Below, piece by piece: positions 6,315 to 13,610 of a stretch of DNA of 13,610 bases. The translations under genes were made by a program, and so were the position numbers. This stretch comes from Rhodoferax sp. (GTDB lineage: Bacteria; Pseudomonadota; Gammaproteobacteria; Burkholderiales; Burkholderiaceae_C), in the NCBI GenBank assembly GCA_029865675.1, contig JARXAU010000073.1, positions 1 through 13,610 on the forward strand. Reading direction: 5' to 3'. The first letter of the stretch is position 1. Every line of letters starts with the position of its first letter. The notes below the pieces were generated by a model. That model was not told the origin of the DNA, did not search any database, and was given only the letters and a program-made list of their open reading frames with translations.

Positions 6315-8643
6315 AAGGTGTTTTCTTGGGTAGGTACTGGCTGTTGAGGTAGGAGGTGATCCAGACCAGCGGCGCGTTCCAGTTGATGGCGACTTCGTTC
6401 ACGCTCCAAGCTTCGCCATGGTCGGCGTAGCACTTTTGCGGTGGGCAGCCCGCAATGCCCATGGCTTTGACATAGGGGTCTTGCAAAGAGCTGTTGGGGC
6501 CACCTGAGAGCACGCCGGGCGGCACGCCGGGGAAGCGGCTGTTGGCTTGTTTGGCCCAAAAGCGGTGGTGCGGGTTGAGCAGGGGCTTGCTGCCATAGCC
6601 ACTCACATACGACTGGCCCAGGCCGTTGCGCCCGAGCAGGTAGTCCAGGCTTAGCACGGAGGCCTCCACATATTTGGGGTTGGGCGCCAGGTCGTTGGCG
6701 ATGGACAACATGATGGCGTTATTGGCCACAAAGCTGGTGGAACCCCAGGGGTATTTGCCACTCGGCCCCGCGTTGAACGGATAGCGGTAGGCCTGTTGCC
6801 CCACCAGGGCCAGGTAGCTGTCGGCCGTGCCCAGCACCTTTTTGCGCTGCTGTTCGCGCTCTGGCGCGCTCAATTTGTTCGGCACTATCGCCAGGGATAT
6901 GGTGCCCATCGCATCGGTCTTGGCCCAGTTCATGGGGCTCGGCACGCCGTCCACCAGCGCGGTCATGGTGCTCCAGTAACTTGACGCCAGCAGCTCGGTG
7001 CGGTAGGCACTCTGGCCGGTGGTGATGAACAGCTCAGCGGCAGCCCAGAAGAACTCGTCTTTGACGTCGTCGTCTTCATACGCGCCACCGCCATTGCCGT
7101 CGGTCACTTTGGCGTACACCGCAGGGTTCTTTTTGGCAGCAGCCCAGGCCCGTTCGGCGGCGGCGAGGCAGCGTGCGGCAAACGCGTCGTCAATGCCGCG
7201 CCACAGGCGTGCTGCCTGCGCGCCCACGGCTGCCAGGTTGAGCGTGGCCGAAGTGGACACGGGGTGCAAAAAGCGCTTTTGCTTGGTCTCGGCGTCGTCA
7301 GGGCGAATGCCCAGGGCGGTCCAAAACTCGTCATGGATTTTCAGATGCACCATGCCAGCCTGCGCCGCGTCGGCCGGGACTTGCATTTTGAGTAAGAACT
7401 CCAGCTGCCACCGCACCTCGTCGAGCAGGTCCGACACGCCGTTGCCGCTCTCAGGAATAGTCAGGCTTCGGTCGCCCAGGGTGTTGGCGTCGCCATACGC
7501 CTTGTTGCGCTCGTACAGGTTGAGCAGTGTCCAGACGGAGATGCCGCCGTTAACTACGTACTTGCCGTGGTCGCCCGCGTCGTACCAGCCCCCGGTCACG
7601 TCAAGCCGGTAGTTGCAACCTGCGGTCTTGTGGCAGGGAACCGATTTGTCGCTCGTGGCGTGGCCGGCCGGGCGCTGCCACTGCGGCTGGCGCGCGTAGG
7701 GCAGGGTGATGGCGATGCCGCTGCGGTTTTGGTAGAAAAAGTTCATCGCATCTACCGTGAGCTGTTGGTACAGGTCTGCGGCAATGCGAAAGGGCGTGGA
7801 CTGGTCGCTGCCAACGGCCAGCACATAGCCATCGCCCGGCGTGCCAAAGCCCGAAAAATCGACCAAGTGCACCGCGTCGCCAGACTCTTTGTCCCGGCCC
7901 AGAGGCTCGGTTTGGCCGCTGGCGACTGCCTTGCCGCCTTGCAAGAGCTGCCAGGTCAGGGGTTTGGTGGCGTCGCTCACATAGCCGGCGACCTTGCGGC
8001 CCTGGGGAAAGTAGCCCACTTGGTTAAGCCGGATGGCCGGTGTGGGCACCTTGACCGCAGGCGGTGGCGCGGTGAACTGGGGGTCGGTGACGAACACGTC
8101 GTCAATGCAAACCGTGATGGGTTTGGCCGGGCCAGTCAAGGAGCCACCCATGTGCAATGCCAATTCGGCTGACGGGTCGTCGCTGCCTTTCATCACAAAC
8201 TGCCCTTTGACCTGCTGCGGCTCGCTGGACAGGGCCAGGTTTTGCGCAAAGTACTCGGTGTACGGTGGCCCTGCCATGCCCACTTTGGCACGCACGGCGG
8301 TGCTGCGGTCTGCCCAGATTCGCATGCTCACCGTGTAGGTGTGGCCAGTTTGTAGCGCGAGTTGTCGCTGGCGCACCTGTACGTCCCAGGCGTTGGTGCC
8401 TGAGTTGGTAATGGTGGTGCACAAAGCGCCGCCCTTTACCTGTGTTTCGCCGAGCGCTGGGGCTGTGATCTCGCTGACCCAGGGCAGGCTGGAAGGGCTC
8501 CGAAAGCCCCCGTTTTGGATCAAATTGTTTTTTTGCAAGGCTTGCTGTGCGGGCGTTGTGCTGACCTGCGCGGCGCAGCCGCTGCAAAGTGCGAGGAGCG
8601 CGACGGCCATCAGCCCCGAGCCGGATTGAAATGCATGGTGCAT
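6313..8643 (-). CDS. GH9 endoglucanase lipoprotein with CBM4/9-like and CelD-type Ig-like domains
   Basis: A secreted family 9 glycoside hydrolase that should cleave internal beta-1,4-glucosidic bonds of cellulose or related beta-glucans with inversion. Numbering below counts from the TTG at 8652. A hydrophobic signal ends at Cys26 (LCSGC, a slightly atypical lipobox). A CBM4/9-like beta-sandwich spans about 40-190 (starts NLIQNGGF, ends CIDDVFVTD). The CelD_N Ig-like domain is at about 205-292 (AIRLNQVGYFP). The catalytic (alpha/alpha)6 domain covers about 295-775, with GGWYDAGDHGKY (nucleophilic-water aspartates Asp358 and Asp361), the HHRFW motif (695-699) and DHGEAWSVNEVAINWNAP with the catalytic acid Glu753. 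All key residues are present. I prefer the ATG at 8643 because the only purine-rich element (CAGG) is 10 bases from it but one base from the TTG. It is lipid-anchored and lies between module proteins and the SDR. Confidence 0.93.
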   Translation of the reverse strand: MHHAFQSGSGLMAVALLALCSGCAAQVSTTPAQQALQKNNLIQNGGFRSPSSLPWVSEITAPALGETQVKGGALCTTITNSGTNAWDVQVRQRQLALQTGHTYTVSMRIWADRSTAVRAKVGMAGPPYTEYFAQNLALSSEPQQVKGQFVMKGSDDPSAELALHMGGSLTGPAKPITVCIDDVFVTDPQFTAPPPAVKVPTPAIRLNQVGYFPQGRKVAGYVSDATKPLTWQLLQGGKAVASGQTEPLGRDKESGDAVHLVDFSGFGTPGDGYVLAVGSDQSTPFRIAADLYQQLTVDAMNFFYQNRSGIAITLPYARQPQWQRPAGHATSDKSVPCHKTAGCNYRLDVTGGWYDAGDHGKYVVNGGISVWTLLNLYERNKAYGDANTLGDRSLTIPESGNGVSDLLDEVRWQLEFLLKMQVPADAAQAGMVHLKIHDEFWTALGIRPDDAETKQKRFLHPVSTSATLNLAAVGAQAARLWRGIDDAFAARCLAAAERAWAAAKKNPAVYAKVTDGNGGGAYEDDDVKDEFFWAAAELFITTGQSAYRTELLASSYWSTMTALVDGVPSPMNWAKTDAMGTISLAIVPNKLSAPEREQQRKKVLGTADSYLALVGQQAYRYPFNAGPSGKYPWGSTSFVANNAIMLSIANDLAPNPKYVEASVLSLDYLLGRNGLGQSYVSGYGSKPLLNPHHRFWAKQANSRFPGVPPGVLSGGPNSSLQDPYVKAMGIAGCPPQKCYADHGEAWSVNEVAINWNAPLVWITSYLNSQYLPKKTP

Positions 8644-8721
8644 GGTGTGCAAGCCTGTGAATAAAAAGATGGAAAAAGATTGCTGCTCGCGCCGGTACGG
8701 CGCAGGCTGATGCGTGTGAAG

Positions 8722-8758
8722 GTGAAAGATCTTTCAGGTTGGAGCGCGCTGCGCGCTC
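8722..8758 (-). terminator. Palindrome and GC-rich hairpin after the secreted module gene
   Basis: In the 124-base gap before GH9 there are two symmetric elements. The first is a seven-base stem, GAGCGCG (8742-8748) with CGCGCTC (8752-8758) and a three-base loop, starting about ten bases past the upstream stop. The second is a perfect 12-base palindrome, GAAAGATCTTTC (8722-8733). There is no T-run directly after the stem. It may be an inefficient terminator or mRNA-processing element that lowers or separates GH9 expression relative to the genes before it. Confidence 0.4.
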
Positions 8759-8767
8759 TCACGACCG

Positions 8768-9448
8768 TTAAGGCAGCAAAGTGATGGATGCCACTGTGAA
8801 CTGGGCACTGCGCGCCCTTACCGGGTCGTTGGTGTCGGCTACCTCGATGGCGGACAGGTTTTGCAGGAGTTTGGTCAGGTCCACCGCGTTGTTGCCGCAA
8901 TAAGCCTCGGATGCAAACTTGCTCAAAGGGATGTCGTACTTGCGCTCTTCGGTGTTGACGAACTGGGTGAATATGGGGTAGCAGCCGTTGCTTTTTGTCT
9001 TTTCCTCCGGTCCGTTCAGGCGCAACCGCAGTTTGGTGGCGTTCAGGGCCGAGAGCCGAATGCTCAGCGTTTTGTAGCCCGACACATTCACAAGCTGGCC
9101 GTTAGCAGCCTCGATACTGACTCCCACACCCGACCACGCGCTCGCATTTTTGGCCACAAAGTTTCCGCGCACAAACTGCATGCCGGTGATCACATTGAGC
9201 GGCGCGATGACCACGTCGCCTGGCTTTTCGGAGTACGAAAAACCATTGACATTGCCGCCTTGCGCGGTAGTCGCCGGATTTTCAAATGTGGCCCACACCA
9301 ATGGCTGCAGCTTGGTTTGCGCTGCGGCGAAGGAGCAAAGCAGCACCCCTGCCACCACCGCGCAAGCCGCCTTCGTCCACTGCCGAAGCAAGGACGCAAA
9401 GCCTGGCAGTTTGACGCTCTGTGCGCTGCGAGATAATCGTTTTTTCAT
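8768..9448 (-). CDS. Secreted single-module protein (cysteine-paired beta-sandwich, putative glucan-binding)
   Basis: A 226-residue exported protein. The start is fixed at the ATG at 9448 by AAGGAG six bases upstream; a longer frame to 9658 only adds antisense-like sequence from the neighbouring gene. Residues 1-43 form a long signal peptide (basic n-region, hydrophobic 28-40, AAA-Q cleavage site). The Cys in its core is not in a lipobox, so the protein should be released rather than lipidated. Residues about 50-226 are one module: FSYSEKPGDV, VRGNFVAKNASAW, NVSGYKTLSIRL, C156-Y-P-I-F, DIPLSKF, Cys184, LSAIEV. The two Cys are 28 apart and probably form a disulfide. It is a paralogue of the next gene upstream and related to the three repeats at 11581-13155. 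A carbohydrate-binding role is inferred from context and from the galactose-binding-like look of the fold; I recognise no named family. Confidence 0.8.
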   Translation of the reverse strand: MKKRLSRSAQSVKLPGFASLLRQWTKAACAVVAGVLLCSFAAAQTKLQPLVWATFENPATTAQGGNVNGFSYSEKPGDVVIAPLNVITGMQFVRGNFVAKNASAWSGVGVSIEAANGQLVNVSGYKTLSIRLSALNATKLRLRLNGPEEKTKSNGCYPIFTQFVNTEERKYDIPLSKFASEAYCGNNAVDLTKLLQNLSAIEVADTNDPVRARSAQFTVASITLLP

Positions 9449-9525
9449 AAGAGACTCCTTCGTTCTGAGGGCGCTGGACGGTGGCAGTTCAGCCGCGCTG
9501 GGGTAGTGCGTGCGCTCTGGCCCGA

Positions 9526-10230
9526 TCAGGGCAGCAAAGCAATCGCGCCAATGCTGAAGTTGGAGGCACGGGCTTTCACTGGGTCGCTGGTGTCGGCCAC
9601 TTCCACCATGGCAAAGTTTGGCAGGGTCTTGGACACCGTGGCGCCTTTGGCGCCGCAATAGGCCTCAGGTGAGAAGCGCGAGAACGGAATGACATACACC
9701 GTGTCTTTGGCCGTGACCGTTTGGGTAAAGCTGGGGAAGCAGCCGCTGTCGCGCACTTTGATGTCGGTGCCGTTCAGGCGCAGGCGCAGTTTGCCGCCGT
9801 TGGGTGCGGCCAGGCGAATGCGCAGGGCTTTGTAGCCCGAGGCGTCTATGGGCTGGTTGTTGCCTGCTTCGATACTCACGCCCATCCCGCCCCATGCGCT
9901 GCCACTTTTGGCCACAAAGTTGCCACGCACTTGAACCATGTCGCCGTTGATAGCCAGCGCGTCCATGGCCACGTCGCCAGGCTTTTCGGAATAGCTAAAG
10001 GTGTTGATATAGCCGCCTTGCGCCGTGGTTGCCGTGGCCGGGCCAAAGGTGGCCCAGGTCAACTCTGCTGTGGCGGGCGTGGCTGCTGGCGCCGAGGCCG
10101 CTGCTGGCGCAGTCGCCTCGGCAAGCTTGACCGATTTCGCGGCGCAGCCCGCCAGCGCGGCCAGGGCCAGACCGGTGATGAGCAGCCCCGTTTGGCGTGG
10201 GATTGAGGGAAAGGAGGTGGGTGTTGTCAT
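9526..10230 (-). CDS. Lipoprotein with one cysteine-paired module, paralogue of the 8768-9448 product
   Basis: A 234-residue lipoprotein. The ATG at 10230 is preferred over an upstream in-frame codon at 10263 because GGAG lies seven bases before it and the signal is then of normal length. The lipobox is LAGC (Cys29), followed by Ala-Ala, so an outer-membrane destination is expected. An Ala/Pro-rich linker covers 38-56. Residues 57-234 align along their whole length with the neighbouring secreted protein (shared FSYSEKPGDV, VRGNFVAK, GVSIEAGN, C-F-P-S-F at 164, second Cys192, VEVADTSDPVKAR), showing a tandem gene duplication in which one copy is tethered and one is free. It lies between the GH5 gene (65-base gap) and its paralogue (77-base gap). 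Confidence 0.8.
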   Translation of the reverse strand: MTTPTSFPSIPRQTGLLITGLALAALAGCAAKSVKLAEATAPAAASAPAATPATAELTWATFGPATATTAQGGYINTFSYSEKPGDVAMDALAINGDMVQVRGNFVAKSGSAWGGMGVSIEAGNNQPIDASGYKALRIRLAAPNGGKLRLRLNGTDIKVRDSGCFPSFTQTVTAKDTVYVIPFSRFSPEAYCGAKGATVSKTLPNFAMVEVADTSDPVKARASNFSIGAIALLP

Positions 10231-10295
10231 GGTGCGTCTCCGTTGTTGCAATAAAGGGTGCAAGAAAAAAAGAAAAGGGTTTGGGCTCTAGGGGG

Positions 10296-11531
10296 TCAAG
10301 GACTGGCGGTCCCGTACAGGGTCTGCGTGATTTCGGGGCGAAACTGGTTTTGCACCGGGTCGTACACGCCAAAGCCCGCTGCCAGCTCCCAGTAGGTCCA
10401 AGGCATGCCGCGCTGCGCCATCTGCTGGCGCATGATGCTGAGGTAGTTGACGCGCGACGCGAGGGGCGCTTGCGAATACGCCCCAAACTCGCCCACAAAC
10501 ACCGGATAGCCCTTGGCTTTTGCCTGGGTTTGCGCGGTGTCCAGTAGCTGGGTGATGGTCTGGGTTTGCGCGGCGTTGCAGCAGGTCACACCGGTGGGCA
10601 GCTTGGGGCTCACCCACTCTGCGCCTTGGTGGGTGAAGGTAAAAGGCTCGTAGGAATGCACCGTGAGCACCAAGTTGGGGTCGTGGGGCAATGCCAACTG
10701 CGCCAGGTCGTAGGCCGAGTTCCAGTGCGTGGGGCCAATCACCAGTACCCGCATGGGGTTGGTCTGGCGGATCACCCGCACTGCGCGCGACACCAGGTCG
10801 TTCCATGGCTGGCTGCCGTCGCCCTGCCGGTTAAGCAGACCATGCGGCTCGTTGTAGGGCTCTAGGAGCAGGCGGGCGTCGTGCTTGGCAAAGCGCTGCG
10901 CAATTTGCGCCCACATCGCCAAAAAGCGCATGCGCACCAGCGCGTGGTCTGCGCTGTCGGGCACCGCAGCCTCGCCATAGTCCAGCGTGTCGCCGTCGAG
11001 CTGGCGGTAGTGGTGCATATTGAGCACCACCACCACGCCGCGCGCCAGCAACTTGTCCACCACCCCGACCACGCGCTCCATGAACACTGGGTCTATGGTG
11101 GCCTGGGTGTCGGCGCTGGCGTGGTTGCTCCAGCGCACCGGCAAGCGCACGCTCTGGATGGCCGGGTTGCTGTTGCCCACCAGCGCAATAAAGCGGTCCT
11201 CGGCACGTAAGTCCCACGCACCTTCGTTGGGCGCGTCAAACATATTCCCAAAGTTCACACCCCTGCCAATGGCCAGCGCCGCAGCGCGCGCCGCGTCAGT
11301 CGCCACGGGTGCGGTGGCCAGTGTGTCCATTAAAGGGTAGTCCGCAAGCGAGGTAGCTGCCTTTTCCCGTTGCGGCGAGGACGCGGGTTTTTGCGCTGTC
11401 GGCGCTTCCTCCTGCACCGGAAGGGGCACGGCGCTGTCCGCGCCGCCACAGGCAATCAGCAGCGCGCAGGCCGTTGCAATCAGGCCATGCAGCGGCATGC
11501 CTAGGGTCATCAAGGATGGCATGGGGTGCAC
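10296..11531 (-). CDS. GH5 endoglucanase lipoprotein
   Basis: A 411-residue family 5 glycoside hydrolase, expected to retain configuration when cleaving beta-1,4-glucan. The N-terminus has lipobox LIAC (Cys28) with GG following, then a linker rich in Pro, Ala, Gln and Ser up to about residue 70. The (beta/alpha)8 catalytic domain covers about 85-405: GRGVNFGNMFDAPNEGAW at 89-106, VRLPVRWS (128-135), NMHHY (171-175), the acid/base Glu228 in LLEPYNEPHG, HSYEPF (292-297), the nucleophile Glu348 in VFVGEFGAYS and the substrate-platform Trp in TYWELAAGFG. The motif set is complete. The GTG at 11531 is the first possible start in the open frame but has no clear ribosome-binding site; ATG codons at 11522, 11510 and 11498 are alternatives. 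The gene starts 43 bases after the repeat lipoprotein stop, so one transcript is likely. Confidence 0.92.
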   Translation of the reverse strand: MHPMPSLMTLGMPLHGLIATACALLIACGGADSAVPLPVQEEAPTAQKPASSPQREKAATSLADYPLMDTLATAPVATDAARAAALAIGRGVNFGNMFDAPNEGAWDLRAEDRFIALVGNSNPAIQSVRLPVRWSNHASADTQATIDPVFMERVVGVVDKLLARGVVVVLNMHHYRQLDGDTLDYGEAAVPDSADHALVRMRFLAMWAQIAQRFAKHDARLLLEPYNEPHGLLNRQGDGSQPWNDLVSRAVRVIRQTNPMRVLVIGPTHWNSAYDLAQLALPHDPNLVLTVHSYEPFTFTHQGAEWVSPKLPTGVTCCNAAQTQTITQLLDTAQTQAKAKGYPVFVGEFGAYSQAPLASRVNYLSIMRQQMAQRGMPWTYWELAAGFGVYDPVQNQFRPEITQTLYGTASP

Positions 11532-11574
11532 GCTACGTTTAAGCCGTTGGTGGGGAAGGCTGCGCTGCTGCTGA

Positions 11575-13326
11575 TCAAGGTGCGAGCACCCAGTTCAGGG
11601 TGCTGAGCGTTGCGTTGATGTTGAGCGTGCCGGTGGTCTCCTTGCGGTCGGTGATCTCGATCTTGTCGAAGTTCGTCAGGTCCAATGCAGTGGCAGTCTG
11701 AGTGCCACAGCTCGCGGTGATGTCGTTCGATGATTTGAAGTCCGACAAAGCCACGGTGAACGCTTTGGCCGTAGTACTTAACCCTGTGGCCTTGAAAGTC
11801 GGAGTGCAGGCCTGGTCCACATAGTTGCTTGCTTTCAGACGGATGAGAAGCTCCGTGTTGCCCCCTGAGGTCAGCGTAAAGCCCAGGCTGTTTTTGGCGA
11901 GGGTGCCAGTGGGCTGGGCGTTGACGTGCAGTACACCAATCGCAGTACTGTAGGTTTCTGCATTGGCAACACGGTTGCCATTCAGCGTCCATGGTGCTGT
12001 GCCGCCCGTGGTAAACGTCGCAGAACCCGTTGTGTCGCCCGTGCCACCGAAGCCGACCGGGTAGGTGTAGTCCACTACCACTGCCGTCAACGTAGGTGGC
12101 ACCACTGGCAATTCCATAGACCACAGCAGTGGCTTGATGACTGCCACATAGACCTGGTTTTTGCCCGCCTCGCCCTTGATTTCACGCACCTGAATCTCGG
12201 TCACGCTTTTGAGAGCGACCGCCGTGTCCGGGTCGGTGGTTATGGCAGGCGCGCACTTGGCTGGATCGGGGTTGTTCGCCAGCTTGAAGTCGGTGAGGGG
12301 AATGGTAAAGCTCTTCAATGCGGTGCTGAGCCCTGTGGCTTTGTAGGTCGGATAGCAGTCTTGCTTAGCGGTAGAGGACACCAGCATCAGCGTCACATCG
12401 GTGTTGCTGCTCGACGCCAACGATACTTTCAGGCTCTTGTAGTTTGATACATCTTGCGCCGCGTCGAGTTTGAGTTGCGCTACAACAGCACCCCAAGCTT
12501 CTGTTGCGGCGGTGCGGGTGCCAGTAAGGGTGTAGTTGCCACCGTTGCTGGCCAATGCGCCTGCGCTTGCCCCGGTGCCGTACTGAAATGCCGTGGTGGT
12601 GCAAATGGGCACGTTGCCACCAGAGGTCGAATTGCAAGCTGCGCCGTCACCCGTGCTGCCCGTAGAAGGCAGATCGTTAGACCACAGCATTGGCTTGCCG
12701 ACTACCACGTTGACCGCGTTCTTACCGGCTGTGCCTTTGATCTCGCGAACCTGAATTTCGGTCAAGCTTTTGAGAGCGTCCGCCGTGTCCGGGTCGGTGG
12801 TTTTGCCAGGCGCGCACTTGTCTGGATCGGGATTGTTGGCAAGCTTGAAGTCGCTCAGCGCAATGGTCACGCTCTTGGCCGTGGCGCTCAGACCGGTGGC
12901 TTTATAGCTGGGGAAGCAGTCCTTTGTGGCGCCACTGGACACCAGCATCAAAGTCACCTCGGAATTGCTGCTTGAAGCCAGCGACAACTTCAGGCTTTTG
13001 TAGTTTGACACGTCTTGTGCTGCGGCGAGCTTGAGTTGCCCCACAACTGCGCCCCAGGCTTCGGTCGTGTCAGTGCGGGTGCCGGTGACGGTGTAGTCGT
13101 TGGCGTTGGTGGCGATTGCGCCCCCAGTTGCACCGGTTCCGTACTGAAAGGCGGTTGCGGTATTCACGCTTACAGCGCAGTCGCTTGATGCAGTGCAGCC
13201 ACTCTGCTGTTTTTCGCTGCCTGGATTGAGTGCCAAGTCCTCACCGCCGCCGCAGGCGACCAAAGTCGCAGCCGTGGCGCACAGCGTTGCTGCTATGCGC
13301 AAGCCATAAAAAATTTGATTAAACAT
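11575..13326 (-). CDS. Lipoprotein built of three tandem cysteine-paired modules (putative surface glucan-binding)
   Basis: A 583-residue lipoprotein. GGAGG sits five bases before the ATG at 13326. The lipobox is LVAC (Cys25) followed by GGG. Three repeats of about 160 residues make up the rest: 58-218, 245-407 and a diverged third at 418-582. The first two share FQYGTGA, TEAWGAVV, AAQDVSNYKSLK, SLASSSN, YKATGLS, DFKLANNPDP and TEIQVREIKG. Each repeat has a C-[FYT]-P-x-[FY] motif (C137, C324, C507) and a second Cys 33-34 residues on (C171, C358, C540). The same signature is in the two single-module proteins of this cluster. Each repeat ends in a strand with a Trp (MLWS, LLWS, LNWV). As the first gene before two cellulases, it may hold substrate on the cell surface like an analogue of SusE/F-type proteins. 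This is inference; no named domain is recognised. Confidence 0.82.
   Translation of the reverse strand: MFNQIFYGLRIAATLCATAATLVACGGGEDLALNPGSEKQQSGCTASSDCAVSVNTATAFQYGTGATGGAIATNANDYTVTGTRTDTTEAWGAVVGQLKLAAAQDVSNYKSLKLSLASSSNSEVTLMLVSSGATKDCFPSYKATGLSATAKSVTIALSDFKLANNPDPDKCAPGKTTDPDTADALKSLTEIQVREIKGTAGKNAVNVVVGKPMLWSNDLPSTGSTGDGAACNSTSGGNVPICTTTAFQYGTGASAGALASNGGNYTLTGTRTAATEAWGAVVAQLKLDAAQDVSNYKSLKVSLASSSNTDVTLMLVSSTAKQDCYPTYKATGLSTALKSFTIPLTDFKLANNPDPAKCAPAITTDPDTAVALKSVTEIQVREIKGEAGKNQVYVAVIKPLLWSMELPVVPPTLTAVVVDYTYPVGFGGTGDTTGSATFTTGGTAPWTLNGNRVANAETYSTAIGVLHVNAQPTGTLAKNSLGFTLTSGGNTELLIRLKASNYVDQACTPTFKATGLSTTAKAFTVALSDFKSSNDITASCGTQTATALDLTNFDKIEITDRKETTGTLNINATLSTLNWVLAP
11581..12075 (-). 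repeat. Module repeat 3 (diverged) of the 583-residue lipoprotein
   Basis: Encodes residues 418-582. It keeps the FKATGLSTTAKAF, VALSDFKSSND and I-E-I-T segments and the Cys507/Cys540 pair, but the first half has changed strongly and lacks the FQYGTG and N-Y-K-S-L parts. It is probably an older duplication with a different binding face. Confidence 0.7.
12106..12594 (-). repeat. Module repeat 2 of the 583-residue lipoprotein
   Basis: Encodes residues 245-407, aligned without large gaps to repeat 1. Motif C-Y-P-T-Y at Cys324, partner Cys358. It is separated from repeat 1 by a 26-residue Gly/Ser/Thr-rich linker that itself holds two Cys (231, 242), which could form an additional disulfide. Confidence 0.8.
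12673..13155 (-). repeat. Module repeat 1 of the 583-residue lipoprotein
   Basis: Encodes residues 58-218. It is nearly parallel to the copy at 12106-12594 at both protein and DNA level, for example in the stretch near 12783-12850, where the two copies share long runs of identical bases. This points to a fairly recent internal duplication. The motif C-F-P-S-Y is at Cys137 with Cys171 as likely partner. Confidence 0.8.
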
Positions 13327-13468
13327 AAATGCCTCCAGAACAATGTTTTTTGCGTAGTTAATCGGCTCGGCTTGCGGCTGCGCCGCTGCCTCGCCCCGTT
13401 TGTGAAAGAGTTACCAATGCCTTTAATGGCGAAGAGTGGGTAGACCGAGCGCTTGTTTGGCGCCCGCG
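13327..13468 (-). promoter_or_regulatory. Leader region before the repeat lipoprotein gene, with a GC hairpin
   Basis: This is the longest gap among the minus-strand genes (142 bases). It contains an interrupted stem, GGC/GCGGC (13369-13371, 13374-13378) pairing with GCCGC/GCC (13382-13386, 13388-13390), with a three-base loop. On the minus strand an A-rich stretch and the GGAGG ribosome-binding site at 13332-13336 follow. I see no convincing sigma70 hexamers. The gap could hold the end of the upstream gene's transcript and the cellulase promoter, or merely an attenuating hairpin. Confidence 0.3.
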
Positions 13469-13610
13469 CTACCAGTTAGCCTCTAACTGAACGCCCACGG
13501 ACGAACCTGACAGGCTGTCGCCAAACACCTGTCCCACGCGCATATCGGGGCCGTAGTACTGCTGCGACAAAAAGGCCTGGCGAGCGGCTTCGTTCCAGTT
13601 GGCACGGGTG
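13469..13610 (-). CDS. C-terminal end of a protein, possibly an outer-membrane beta-barrel
   Basis: Only the last 46 codons are inside the window, ending at TAG (13469-13471). The frame reads WNEAARQAF, then QQYYGPDM and finally VGVQLEANW before the stop. The last nine residues alternate hydrophobic and polar and end in an aromatic residue, the usual signal of an outer-membrane beta-barrel. A TonB-dependent receptor, porin or similar glucan-uptake protein would fit the position directly upstream of cellulases, but 46 residues are too few to name a family. Confidence 0.45.
   Translation of the reverse strand, partial: TRANWNEAARQAFLSQQYYGPDMRVGQVFGDSLSGSSVGVQLEANW

Noticed and set aside
7019..8172. 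Long plus-strand frames inside the GH9 gene (about 200 codons each)
   Set aside because: They lie opposite a complete GH9 catalytic domain and show no motifs or ribosome-binding sites.
9449..9658. N-terminal extension of the secreted module protein to 9658
   Set aside because: AAGGAG and a proper signal peptide define the start at 9448; the extension overlaps the end of the neighbouring gene in another frame.
11510..12124. A 204-codon minus-strand frame overlapping the third module
   Set aside because: His/Gln-rich shadow of the module gene in another frame.
12106..13155. Possible CRISPR or short tandem-repeat array
   Set aside because: The repeated units are about 480 bases, in frame, and encode protein domains; there are no short direct repeats with regular spacers.

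Overview
The window looks like a chromosomal segment of a Gram-negative betaproteobacterium, most likely Burkholderiales/Comamonadaceae (inference). The reasons are GC-rich coding sequence, many lipoproteins beginning Cys-Gly-Gly, a zapE-like remnant with the N-terminus I associate with that family, and toxin-antitoxin families common there. It holds two contrasting halves.

Left part (1-5050). On the minus strand, a large lipoprotein with an SdiA-regulated (YjiK-like) propeller domain and bacterial Ig-like domains runs off the left edge. Next, on the plus strand, is a mazEF-type toxin-antitoxin operon with a clear sigma70 promoter overlaid by a long inverted-repeat operator; its toxin gene appears cut short by an amber codon. 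After it comes a stretch of gene debris: a frame-broken gene leading into a DUF4357-type C-terminal domain, the last ~30 codons of a Gp49-like (HigB/RelE superfamily) toxin, an XRE-type antitoxin that has lost its helix-turn-helix, a small coiled-coil lipoprotein, an unrecognised inner-membrane protein, and a zapE N-terminal fragment with an internal stop. This is a decayed accessory region.

Right part (5051-13610). Everything is on the minus strand with short gaps. Read in transcription order from the right: the tail of a probable outer-membrane protein; a 583-residue lipoprotein made of three repeats of one beta-rich, cysteine-paired module; a GH5 endoglucanase lipoprotein; a lipoprotein carrying one copy of the same module; a secreted paralogue without lipidation; a GH9 endoglucanase lipoprotein with a CBM4/9-like and a CelD-type Ig-like domain; an SDR oxidoreductase; and a GlcG/HbpS-like protein. 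This reads as a beta-glucan (cellulose) degradation locus whose enzymes and module proteins are mostly tethered to the outer membrane.

The most interesting feature is the module family: five copies in three proteins, sharing an N/D-V/A-S-x-Y-K-x-L segment, a C-[FYT]-P-x-[FY] motif and a second cysteine 28-34 residues later. I do not recognise it as a named carbohydrate-binding family. Its placement between two cellulases makes it a candidate new glucan-binding module or surface scaffold. No rRNA, tRNA, CRISPR array or intact insertion sequence was seen.
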